Source: Pedobacter heparinus DSM 2366
GTDB lineage: Bacteria > Bacteroidota > Bacteroidia > Sphingobacteriales > Sphingobacteriaceae
Assembly: GCF_000023825.1 (NCBI RefSeq)
Contig: NC_013061.1
Location: 1,054,001 to 1,118,000, forward strand
Length of the DNA stretch: 64,000 bases
Direction: 5' to 3'
In this document: positions 1 to 8,900 of the stretch, one piece after another
Layout: the number at the start of each line of letters is the position of its first letter
How positions within the stretch are numbered: the first letter of the stretch is position 1
Position numbers and translations under genes: made by a program
The notes under the pieces: model-generated
Told to the model about the DNA's origin: nothing
Database searches by the model: none
Seen by the model: the letters and a program-made list of their open reading frames with translations, nothing else

Positions 1-2376
1 AAGGATATAGTAAAAATAGGAGGGCTGCTTCCTGGTGAAGCAAATAGCATTGAAAACGGTCAACTCATGTTGGATGCCGTCAAGTCTCTCCTTGTTCAAC
101 GAAACAGTCTTTATTGTGTAGATATTCGCTTAGGTGAAGAGGTTTATAATGGTCCTGTTAACTTACTTCCCCATATAGAAATTACCAATGTATCCGCTGG
201 TTCAGTATCAGGAACCGCTACTCCGAATTCAAAGATAGAGCTGTTCTGGGATGATGATTGTGAGAAATGTCACCCATTAACTTATTTTGCCACAGTAACA
301 GCAGATGAAAATGGATTGTGGAAATTTGAAGGTGCTATTGAACGTGGAGTAATTGCATCAGCTACATATAACGGTTTTACTTCCCAGTTTACAATTACTT
401 ATAATAACCAATACGCACAGATTCTGCATAGTTCTTGTGGTGAAGCGAACGGCTCTATTATTGGCCAGCGTTACAAAAATGCAGGAGGTTATGAATGGCG
501 TAATGAAGCTGAGGAAATAGTAGGTTCTGATGCAGATATTTCAGGGCTTTTGCCCGGTAAATATGTGCTTTCGGTGTTAAACGGTAGCTGTACACAACGA
601 TTTACCTTTACCATTTTAGATGGAACTCCAAAATTTAATACCTCATCAGTTTATAAGATAAATCCTTCATGCGGCATCAGTAACGGTGCTATAACAAATC
701 TTTCCATTAATTATAATGGAATAAATTATTCCGTAAAATGGTATGATCAGGAAGGGAAAATCAGAGGGACAGACTATAATTTAAGGAATGTGGAGGCTGG
801 TACCTATCATGCTGAGGTAACTTATAACAATTGTACTGTAAAATCCCCATATTATACCTTATCCAACCAAACAGGACCTAATATCGATCAATCCGCACCA
901 GATATTAAGGGCAGTTTATGTAATAGCCCTACAGGATCTATTAAAAACCTGGCAGTTACAGGATCAGGAACATTAATTTATAAATGGAAAAATGCCGCAG
1001 GTCAACTTGTAGGTAGTTCATCCGAACTCTTAGATGTACCAGCAGGATCGTATACCCTCGAAGTAAAGGATGGCAGTGCCTGCCCGGCATTGGTATCGGC
1101 GCCTATAATGGTTCCCGAAATCAATGGCGTTACCGTCAATACGGCAAATAAGGTTATTGGAAAAGCTGCCTGCAACACCAGCAATGGCAGCATTACGGGA
1201 ATCATTGTTGCCGGCGCTACCAGCTATCAGTGGATTGATGCAGGTAATACCCCGGTGGCCAATACACTGAATTTGACCGGTATGCCTGCGGGTAAATACC
1301 GTTTGGTGGCATCAAATGCTACTTGCAATAAAACCAGCGAAGAATTGACGATAGAGCTGGTACAGACTACTAAGGATTACGCTACTACAAAAGTCAGTAC
1401 ATCTGCTACCTGTGCGTTAAACAATGGAAAAATTGAAGCCATATTTACAAAGGACCAGCCTGCCGCATGTTTCTGGAAAAATAATGCCGGTGTTGTTGTA
1501 GGGCATTCCAGGATACTGGAGAACCAGGGGCCGGGCACTTACGACCTTTATGCGATAGACGACTTGGGCTGCGAACATCTATTGCAGCAATACAGCATTG
1601 GAAATATTTCGGGGGCAACAATTAACAGGAACCTGGAACAGATAACTAACGACCAATGCGGATTGGGAAGAGGCCGGATCAAGGCCCCTGGATTAACTGG
1701 CGGGCAACTCCCTTATTTTTACCAGTGGAAGGATAAAGATGGGCATGTGATCGGTTCAAATGCTGTACTTGACGGACTTAAAGCCGGAGATTATCAGCTT
1801 ACCATAGGTGATGCGCTGGACTGCAGCCGGCAGATCATCCCTTATAGCATTGAAAATGAAAGCAGCACATTGCCTGTTCCGGTGGTAAACGATGTAAAGA
1901 TCTGCTCATCGGGCAATGCATTGATCCAGGTGCAGCAGGCCCAAAACGGAACCTATGTACTGTACAATGCCAATGGAACGTTAATCGCCCAAAATATTAC
2001 GGGTGCATTTAATGTAGAGATAAAGGAAAGCCAGCACTTTAGCATTGTGTTGCGCCAGGGAACCTGTGAAAGCCTGGCCGCAAGTGCTAAAATTACCATA
2101 GAAAACGATGGAATTGGTGTATTTGCCAATGCCTTTTCGCCAAATGGTGATGGCCATAACGATGAGTGGCTGATCCCGGGGATGCAGAGCTATCCGGAGG
2201 CTACCATAGCCATCTATAACAGATACGGACATAAGGTATTTGAATCTACAGGATATAAAACCCCATTTAATGGTCGATGGAACGGTGCAGAATTGCCAGT
2301 AGGTACTTATTATTACATTATTGATCTCAAAAGAGGCTGTGGTTTACAAAAGGGGAGTTTATCCATTATACGGTAG
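1..2376 (+). CDS. Repeat-rich secreted protein with T9SS-type C-terminal domain (5' partial)
   Basis: The frame is open from the first base, so the start lies upstream; the ATG at 67 is internal. The visible part is a series of about six Ig-like repeats of 80-95 residues. Each opens with a Cys and a short NGxI-type motif (for example CGEANGSI, CGISNGAI, CALNNGKI) and resembles SprB-type or adhesin repeats. The last ~85 residues (FANAFSPNGDGHNDEW onward, through a YNRYG motif) match the gliding-motility-associated C-terminal domain (CHU_C), the type B sorting signal of the type IX secretion system. The protein is therefore probably exported through T9SS and released or held at the cell surface. 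The ligand or role of the repeats is not recognisable. A hairpin terminator lies ~110 bp downstream. Confidence 0.85.
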   Translation, partial: KDIVKIGGLLPGEANSIENGQLMLDAVKSLLVQRNSLYCVDIRLGEEVYNGPVNLLPHIEITNVSAGSVSGTATPNSKIELFWDDDCEKCHPLTYFATVTADENGLWKFEGAIERGVIASATYNGFTSQFTITYNNQYAQILHSSCGEANGSIIGQRYKNAGGYEWRNEAEEIVGSDADISGLLPGKYVLSVLNGSCTQRFTFTILDGTPKFNTSSVYKINPSCGISNGAITNLSINYNGINYSVKWYDQEGKIRGTDYNLRNVEAGTYHAEVTYNNCTVKSPYYTLSNQTGPNIDQSAPDIKGSLCNSPTGSIKNLAVTGSGTLIYKWKNAAGQLVGSSSELLDVPAGSYTLEVKDGSACPALVSAPIMVPEINGVTVNTANKVIGKAACNTSNGSITGIIVAGATSYQWIDAGNTPVANTLNLTGMPAGKYRLVASNATCNKTSEELTIELVQTTKDYATTKVSTSATCALNNGKIEAIFTKDQPAACFWKNNAGVVVGHSRILENQGPGTYDLYAIDDLGCEHLLQQYSIGNISGATINRNLEQITNDQCGLGRGRIKAPGLTGGQLPYFYQWKDKDGHVIGSNAVLDGLKAGDYQLTIGDALDCSRQIIPYSIENESSTLPVPVVNDVKICSSGNALIQVQQAQNGTYVLYNANGTLIAQNITGAFNVEIKESQHFSIVLRQGTCESLAASAKITIENDGIGVFANAFSPNGDGHNDEWLIPGMQSYPEATIAIYNRYGHKVFESTGYKTPFNGRWNGAELPVGTYYYIIDLKRGCGLQKGSLSIIR

Positions 2377-2486
2377 AGAAACTGGCAGCGAATAGCCTCT
2401 ACTTCTGCACAGGCCACACTTACCTGCTTCAGGGTATAAGGTAAATTTTACCTCAGACGATGCCCGATGAAATTTATTTTCTTTTA

Positions 2487-2521
2487 AAAACAGGCTTTGA
2501 ATAAACCTAAAGGCCTGTTTT
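2487..2521. terminator. Hairpin terminator downstream of the CHU_C gene
   Basis: AAAACAGGCTTT (2487-2498) pairs with AAAGGCCTGTTTT (2509-2521) with one bulge, around a ~10 nt loop. The A-rich and T-rich ends make it a plausible bidirectional terminator between the secreted-protein gene and the sigma factor gene. Confidence 0.5.
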
Positions 2522-2631
2522 GTGGCTAAGTGCCTGAGTGTCAAAAGTACACCATTTGGTTTATTTGCGTAAAAATGTATAGAATTGCAGAAAATATTCA
2601 GTAATTTTAATAGGGAAAAATAGAAAGGGAA

Positions 2632-3201
2632 ATGGGTGCTTACAGTACTTATACTGATCAGGAACTGACGGCTTTGTTAAAAAGTGGGGACAGCCATGCG
2701 CTTACTGAAATTCATAGCAGGTATTATGCGGTATTGTATGCCCATGCTTACAAACGGTTTCCATATCGTGAGGAAGTGCTGGATATTTTGCAGGAGCTTT
2801 TTACTTATATGTGGGATCACAGAATGCAATTGGTTTTTACTACAACATTGCCGGGTTATTTATATGCTGCTGTTCGTAATCGTGTGCTTAATTTGCATAG
2901 GAGCCAAAAAGTGCGGGGAGAATATGCGGTTTCTTTACAGGAGTTTTCTGAGCAGGGTGAAAGCATTACCGATAACCTGATACGGGAGAAAGAACTTTTA
3001 CAAATGGTAGAACAGGAGATTGCAAAACTGCCCACCCAAATGCGGATCATTTTTGACCTTAGCCGTAACGAGGCCCTTAGCCATAATGAGATTGCAAAAA
3101 AACTCAATTTAAGCCCTCAAACCGTGCGTACGCAGGTACGTAATGCCTTACGTATTTTAAGGGTAAAACTTGGTGCTAACATATTTTTAATCTTTTTGTA
3201 A
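2632..3201 (+). CDS. ECF (FecI-like) RNA polymerase sigma factor
   Basis: A 189-residue protein of usual ECF sigma length. Region 2 spans about residues 10-90 (LTALLKSGDSHALTEIHSRY, then a VLDILQELFTYMW segment). Region 4 spans about 130-180, with the helix-turn-helix LSHNEIAKKLNLSPQTVRTQ. The hydrophobic C-terminal tail is typical of Bacteroidota FecI-like factors. In this group a sigma gene normally sits directly before its fecR anti-sigma gene. Here a fic gene lies between them (fecR starts at 4539). It probably directs transcription of the SusC/D operon from 4539 onward after a signal from SusC through FecR. The ATG follows the A/G-rich stretch AGAAAGGGAA. Confidence 0.9.
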   Translation: MGAYSTYTDQELTALLKSGDSHALTEIHSRYYAVLYAHAYKRFPYREEVLDILQELFTYMWDHRMQLVFTTTLPGYLYAAVRNRVLNLHRSQKVRGEYAVSLQEFSEQGESITDNLIREKELLQMVEQEIAKLPTQMRIIFDLSRNEALSHNEIAKKLNLSPQTVRTQVRNALRILRVKLGANIFLIFL

Positions 3202-3266
3202 TTTACATTTTATGATGGCGCGTATTTACATCTTTTAGTGGCCTAGTTTTACATTGTTTAATGACC
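3202..3266 (+). repeat. Three 23-bp iterons upstream of fic
   Basis: TTTACATTTTATGATGGCG (3202), TTTACATCTTTTAGTGGCC (3225) and TTTACATTGTTTAATGACC (3248) start exactly 23 bp apart. Two further units in the opposite orientation lie downstream of fic at 4421 and 4443. The spacing of a little over two helical turns suggests a protein binding array; the binding protein is not known. Confidence 0.7.
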
Positions 3267-3288
3267 CAAATAAACTTAATAGTTATCT

Positions 3289-3357
3289 TATGGATATTTA
3301 TGGATATTCTTTTGGGTGTTAATATTTTTATGGGTATTTTTGGGTATATTTTTGGAT
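3289..3357 (+). promoter_or_regulatory. T/G-rich iterated repeats directly before fic
   Basis: The ~70 bp before the fic start are built of degenerate repeats: TATGGATATT twice, then TTTTGGGTGTTAA, TATGGGTATTT and TTTGGGTATATTTTTGG. They run up to the ATG at 3359. The position suggests an operator or promoter region, possibly bound by the C-terminal winged helix of Fic itself; that is inference. Confidence 0.4.
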
Positions 3358-3358
3358 A

Positions 3359-4402
3359 ATGAAGATTAACTCACTTAATATAACGTCCGAGATTTTAAAC
3401 ATTATTGCCGGCATAGACGAATTTAAAGGCAGCTGGAAGGTATTAGGCAATCTCGCACCTGAACAATTAATATCGTTGCGTAGGGTTGCTACTATCGAAA
3501 GTATAGGCTCATCAACCCGTATAGAGGGGAGTAAGTTAAGTGACAAGCAAGTGGAGGTACTGCTTTCTAATTTACAAATTCAAAAATTTGAAAACCGAGA
3601 CGAGCAGGAAGTTGCAGGATATGCAGCTGTAATGAATACTCTTTTTGAAAATTACCAGGAAATTCCGCTTACTGAAAATTATATACGTCAGTTTCACAGA
3701 GATTTATTGAAATATAGTGATAAAGACTCCCGACATCGCGGTGAATATAAAAAGCATAATAATCAAGTGGAAGCATTTGATGCAAGTGGAAAAAGCGTGG
3801 GAGTTGTTTTTGTTACGGCCACGCCATTTGATACTCCATTACGAATGCAACATTTGATCGCATGGACAAATGATACACTGGCTAATAAATCCTTGCATCC
3901 AATATTGGTGACGGCTATTTTTGTTGTAGAATTTTTGGCCATACACCCGTTTCAAGATGGCAATGGAAGGCTTTCAAGAGCATTAACTACTTATTTATTG
4001 TTATCAGCAGGATATGCTTATGTCCCATACAGTTCATTGGAATCTATTATAGAACATAGTAAAGAAGGATATTATCTGGCACTTAGACAAACTCAGGGTA
4101 CCTTAGAAAATGATAATCCTGACTGGCAACCCTGGATCATGTTTTTCCTGAAAGCTTTGTTAAAGCAAAAGCAAAGACTGGAAACTAAACTCGACAAGGA
4201 ATATCTGCTATTGGGTCAACTTCCCCAATTGTCTTTAGATATTTTAGAACTGGTAAAGTCCCGGGGTCAACTAACGATTAGTGATATTGTAGTGATTACA
4301 AAGGCCAATAGAAATACAATTAAAAAGCATTTAGAAAATCTGGTATTGCGAAACCAGATTCAAAAACATGGAATAGGCAAAGGCACCTTTTATACCCGAT
4401 AG
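3359..4402 (+). CDS. Fic family protein (AMP-transferase fold) with winged-helix C-terminus
   Basis: The Fic core motif HPFQDGNGR lies at residues 196-204, containing the catalytic His and phosphate-binding loop that normally transfer AMP from ATP to a Ser, Thr or Tyr of a target. An inhibitory-helix motif of the form (S/T)xxxEG is present at residues 52-57 (STRIEG), so this is a class II Fic whose activity is blocked by its own N-terminal helix. The last ~65 residues form a predicted winged helix-turn-helix (LTISDIVVITKANRNTIKKH), suggesting DNA binding and autoregulation. The gene interrupts the usual sigma-fecR pair and is flanked by oppositely oriented iterons. The protein target is unknown. 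Confidence 0.92.
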   Translation: MKINSLNITSEILNIIAGIDEFKGSWKVLGNLAPEQLISLRRVATIESIGSSTRIEGSKLSDKQVEVLLSNLQIQKFENRDEQEVAGYAAVMNTLFENYQEIPLTENYIRQFHRDLLKYSDKDSRHRGEYKKHNNQVEAFDASGKSVGVVFVTATPFDTPLRMQHLIAWTNDTLANKSLHPILVTAIFVVEFLAIHPFQDGNGRLSRALTTYLLLSAGYAYVPYSSLESIIEHSKEGYYLALRQTQGTLENDNPDWQPWIMFFLKALLKQKQRLETKLDKEYLLLGQLPQLSLDILELVKSRGQLTISDIVVITKANRNTIKKHLENLVLRNQIQKHGIGKGTFYTR

Positions 4403-4420
4403 ATTTCTAAACCTGGAACA

Positions 4421-4463
4421 GGCCATTAAGTATGTAAAAATGGGCCATTAAACAATGTAAAAA
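4421..4463 (-). repeat. Two inverted iterons downstream of fic
   Basis: GGCCATTAAGTATGTAAAA at 4421 and GGCCATTAAACAATGTAAA at 4443 are reverse complements of the iterons at 3202-3266. The second unit matches the 3248 unit almost base for base (one substitution and one indel over ~24 bp). Together the two sets bracket fic in convergent orientation. Confidence 0.7.
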
Positions 4464-4479
4464 CTTTTTTTTAATTCAT

Positions 4480-4510
4480 CTACCCCATAAGGCGGTATGT
4501 GGTGTCTTTA
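4480..4510 (+). promoter_or_regulatory. Possible ECF-type promoter of fecR (weak match)
   Basis: TGGTGTCTTTA at 4500-4510 lies 29 bp before the fecR start and resembles the AGGTGTCTTA half of the motif at 59985. The upstream half is poorly conserved here (CTACC in place of CTAACGG at the same distance). Confidence 0.35.
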
Positions 4511-4538
4511 GAGTATAGGAGTTAATATAACCTGTGCA

Positions 4539-5702
4539 ATGAAAGAGATTAACAAAGAAGAGTTATTAGACCGTTATGTTGCCGGTACTGCTACCGAAGC
4601 TGAAAAAGCTTTGGTAGAAAGCTGGTATATTAAAGCTCCGTTTTCTGCAAAGGTGCCAGATGCAGATCAGCTATTAATTGATCAAAAAGTAAGCAGAGAT
4701 GAATTGGTTAAATATATGCAGCCGGCAGGGGTTTTTAAACTTTGGCCACGCATTGCAATTGCTGCCGCTGCGGTAGCAGCGATTGTTTTTGGTGTATTCC
4801 TTTTTAAAGCACCCCGCAATCCTAAGCCTGCTCAAGGAGCTACAAACTATACAAACGACATTGCCCCGGGTAAAAACACCGCAACCCTTACCCTTGCCAA
4901 TGGTAAAACCATTCTCCTAAGCGATGTTAAAACCGGGGTAATTGTTGATGCGAACAGTTTGAAGTATAATGACAACACTGTTATCCCGACCGAAGGGCGA
5001 GATCTCTCGTCGCTTCGCTCTGTAGAGATGACGATTTTAAGCACCCCGCGTGGCGGCACCTACCAGATCACCTTGCCCGATGGCACACGTGCCTGGCTAA
5101 ACGCCGACACAAAAATTTCTTTCCCTTCACAATTTATTGGTAAGGAACGCAAAATTTTGCTAATAAATGGAGAGGTGTATTTTGAGGTGGCGAAAAACAA
5201 GGAGAAACCGTTTATTGTAGAAACCAGCAGGCAAGTTGTAGAAGTTTTAGGAACACATTTTAATATCAGTGCCTACAAAGAAGAAGGCAGCACTAAAACT
5301 ACCTTGCTTGAAGGCAGTGTTGCTGTAACCTCTACCAGGGCGCGGCCTAAAAAGCCAAACGAACGGGCAATTGTTTATCCGGGTACTGTGCTCAAACCCA
5401 ATCAGGAATCCGTTTTGAATGAAAATAACGAGCTGGTTTTGAAACAGGTTGATGCCAGTGAAGCCATAGCCTGGAAAAACGGTGAGTTTATTTTTAACGA
5501 CGAGCCTTTAGAAAGTATTATGCGAAAACTGGCCAGGTGGTACGATGTAGAGGTAATTTATCAGGGTGTGGATAAAGACAGACTCTTTGGAGGTGGGGTA
5601 TCACGCTACGACAACATTTCAAAAATCCTGAACAAAATGGAAAAGACAGGTGGCATACATTTTAAAATTGAAGGGAAAAGTGTAACGGTAACAGGTAAAT
5701 AA
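4539..5702 (+). CDS. FecR family anti-sigma factor
   Basis: A 387-residue FecR-type protein. It has a cytoplasmic N-terminal ~70 residues, one membrane helix at about 70-90 (IAIAAAAVAAIVFGVFLF) and a periplasmic FecR domain with the conserved LPDGTRAWLNADTKISFPS and VLGTHFNISAY segments. The C-terminal ~70 residues (ARWYDVEVIY, KILNKMEKTGGIHFKIEG) form the STN-like DUF4974 part. It should hold the sigma factor of 2632 inactive until the STN domain of the downstream SusC engages it. The linker around residues 148-165 is translated from a REP-like palindrome, absent from the FecR paralogues at 49844 and 60029. Confidence 0.93.
   Translation: MKEINKEELLDRYVAGTATEAEKALVESWYIKAPFSAKVPDADQLLIDQKVSRDELVKYMQPAGVFKLWPRIAIAAAAVAAIVFGVFLFKAPRNPKPAQGATNYTNDIAPGKNTATLTLANGKTILLSDVKTGVIVDANSLKYNDNTVIPTEGRDLSSLRSVEMTILSTPRGGTYQITLPDGTRAWLNADTKISFPSQFIGKERKILLINGEVYFEVAKNKEKPFIVETSRQVVEVLGTHFNISAYKEEGSTKTTLLEGSVAVTSTRARPKKPNERAIVYPGTVLKPNQESVLNENNELVLKQVDASEAIAWKNGEFIFNDEPLESIMRKLARWYDVEVIYQGVDKDRLFGGGVSRYDNISKILNKMEKTGGIHFKIEGKSVTVTGK
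4980..5032. repeat. REP-like palindrome embedded in fecR
   Basis: The segment starts GTTATCCCGACCGAAG and ends with a near-inverse copy (CTGTAGAGATGAC), with GCGAGATCTCTCG in the centre. It resembles the dispersed palindrome at 20011-20092. It is read in frame in fecR as IPTEGRDLSSLRSVEM. Confidence 0.65.
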
Positions 5703-5809
5703 ATTACTATACAACAAAAACATTAAATATTTAACCAATTAAAAAAGTCAAGAGAATGATGAGATTCGATTACTGCCGTAAAAACGACCCTTAACCGGGT
5801 ATAAAAAAC

Positions 5810-5834
5810 AACCAGACCTTTGGAAGACCTGGTT
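5810..5834 (+). promoter_or_regulatory. Leader hairpin between fecR and susC (unit 1)
   Basis: AACCAG pairs with CTGGTT around an inner CTT/AAG pairing, with TTTGGAA at the apex. Equivalent hairpins with a TGGAA loop occur at 50992 and 61211, each 65-100 bp before a susC start. No T-tract follows, so it looks more like an RNA element or transcript-stabilising structure than a simple terminator. Confidence 0.45.
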
Positions 5835-5933
5835 GAAGTTTGGCATCAGCCAATAAAAATATCAACTATTTAACCGCAGCATGCCTGGTTTTCGACGACA
5901 GGGGCATGATGCAAGAACCAAACTATAGCGTAA

Positions 5934-8900
5934 ATGTACGATATTAAACCACGAATTGGTAGGCCTGTACGGCTATACCATAAAATATTGCTAGTTATGC
6001 GACTAACCACCGTGATATTAATAGCATCCCTTATGCAGGTCAGCGCAACAACGCTGGCCCAGCGTATCACTATAAAAGGCAATCCAATAAGCCTGAAGGC
6101 TATTTTTACCGAGATTAAAAAACAAACAGGCTTTCAGGTACTGTACCAATCTGCACAATTGAATAAAGCTAAACCCATAAAGATAGCCTTAAACAATGTC
6201 CCTCTTGAAGAGGCCATGCCACAGATTCTTGCTGATCAGCAGCTGGATTTCGAAATAGAGGATAAAACCATAATTATAAAAGAAAGATCCCCTTCTCTGC
6301 TTGATAAGCTTAGTAACGTCATCTCGAACATGGTGAGGAATCTTACCATAAAAGGCCGGGTAGTTGATCAGGACGGGAAGCCACTCCCAAACGCCAGTAT
6401 CCGGGTAAAAGGGAAAAGTGCTGTTACGAATACTAATTCGGAGGGCGAGTTTGAGATCAAAGGTGTAGATGAAGATGCGGTTTTGCTTGTGAGTTATGTG
6501 GGGTATAAAACTTTGGAGATTGCGTTAAAGGATGCGGTGATGCCATTGGAGATTAAGCTGAATGCAGCGACTGGCGAACTAGAAGAGGTGAAAGTTGTTT
6601 ATAATACCGGTTATCAGGAGCTGAATAAAGAACGTGCGACGGGAAGTTTTGTTCAAATTGATAATAAATCAATCAAACGTGGAGTGTCAACCAATATTCT
6701 CGATAGAATCTCTTACCTGACAAGTAGTTTGAGAAAAGGAGGAAATGGGGAAGCCAGTGTCAATGGGACAGATATCAGTATAAGGGGATTGAGTACGGTT
6801 AATGCAAATCAAAAACCACTTATAGTCATTGATGGTTTTCCTTATGAGGAGTATATTTTTGGTTTTGGAGGACAAATTATTTTAAACAATTTAAACCCAA
6901 ATGACGTAGAATCAGCAACAATACTTCGTGATGCTGCGGCAGCAAGCATTTGGGGTGCTAGATCCGCAAATGGGGTAATCGTAATTACAACCAAGAAAGG
7001 TAAGTTCGATCAGAAAGCTAATGTGTCGTTTTTTAGCAATACAACAATTGGAGAAAGGCCTGACTTGTTTAAAGCAAATATTATGTCTTCTAATGATATG
7101 ATCGACTATGAGAAAAAGCTTTTCAAGATTGGAGTATATAACGATTACGATGATTTATATCCTTCTTCTAACAGTTTTCCTTCATTGTCTTCAGGCATTG
7201 AGCTTCTTCTAGCAAATCGTCGAGGTGAAATTAGTGATTCACAGACTATTATTAATCTTGAGAAACTTAGAAATAATGATGTGCGCAATGATGTAAATAA
7301 ATACTTGCTAAGATCGTCTGTAAATCAGCAATACAATTTAAACGTAAGCGGTGGTAGTAATAAGATGAATTATTACGGTTCTATTGGTTATGATAAAGAA
7401 CTAAAGTCAGCAATCGGGAATGAATACAATAGATTAACATTAAGATTAGACAACAATTATCGTATTACTAATAACATAGAATTAAATACATATGTATCTT
7501 ATACTCAAAGCAAAACTCAAAATAATGGTATAAGTTATGACCAATACATTGCCAATGGGATTAACCAAGTTTCTCCCTATACTATGCTAGCCGATGAAAA
7601 TGGAAATCTACTATCGGTTCCTAAAAGATTAAGATCCTCATATATCGATACTGTTAAAACTAGAGGTTTGGTGGACTGGCATTATAATCCAATAGAGGAA
7701 ATAAGTAACCAAGACAATACAGATAAATTATCCACCATAAGATTTGGGGGTGGCTTAATATATAAGATCATTCAAGGATTAAATTTAAACCTCAAAGGTC
7801 AATACGATCATTCATTATCAAATTCAGAGGATTATAAAAGTATTAGAAGCTATGAAGTTAGAGATAATATAAACACCTATATGTTTCTCAATGCTCTGGG
7901 ACAACCACAATATCCAATTCCCCTTGGGGGCACTTTAAACTTCAGAAGTATGCGCCAAACATCGTATAATTTGCAAGGTCAGTTAAACTTTAGCAAAACT
8001 TTTGATGCACATGCTATTTCAGCTATTGGTGGTTTTAATGTTAATGAGTCTCAAAGAGATTTGAATTCAAATAAAAAATGGGGGTATGACCCTTTGACTT
8101 TAGGCTTTGCCAACAATATGGATTACAACACAAGGTATGCCATGAGAGCATCCTCAGGCAATACCGGAACAATCCCCAAAGATAATGGAAGTTTGAGTGG
8201 CTCCTTAAATCGAAGTTTAAGTTACTATAGTAACGTGGGATATACATTGTTAAATAAATATACGTTAAATGCTAGCGCCCGTATTGATGCCGCAAACCTT
8301 TTTGGTGTTAAAGCTAATTTAAAAGCAAAACCGACATGGTCTTTCGGAACTGGTTGGAACATAAGTAAAGAAGATTTTTTTGATGTTGGTTCTATCTCTT
8401 CTTTATCATTAAGAGCGACTTACGGTTATAATGGAAATGTAGATAATAATGCAACTTCTTTTCCCGTGATAAGGTACCAGTTGGCCTCGTTGCCATATAG
8501 TATTCCTCAGCAATATGCAACTTCAGTCAGTCCTCCTAACCCAGGATTAACATGGGAGAAGGTCAAAGTCATTAATTTAGGTTTGGATATATCGATGTTT
8601 GGTAATCGTTTAATAGGATCTGTTGATTATTATATTAAAAAGGCAGGCGATTTAATAAGTTCCCAACCTGTTGATCCAACCGTTGGAGTAAACTCCTATA
8701 CTGGCAATTTTGGGGCTTTAAAAGCGGAAGGTATAGATTTAAACTTAACAGCACTTGTTTTAAATTACGGTATTAAAGTAAATTCTGCCATTTCACTAAG
8801 TTATAATAAGGAAGAAATAACTGATTATTATTTAGCCCCCAGTTTACTTATTCAGCCTTTAAATTATTTAAGCAACCAGGTACTAGCTGGAAAACCTCGT

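Noticed and set aside
5787..5800. ACCC/GGGT mini-hairpin after fecR 1
   Set aside because: A four-base stem is too short to support a claim beside the better hairpin at 5810.
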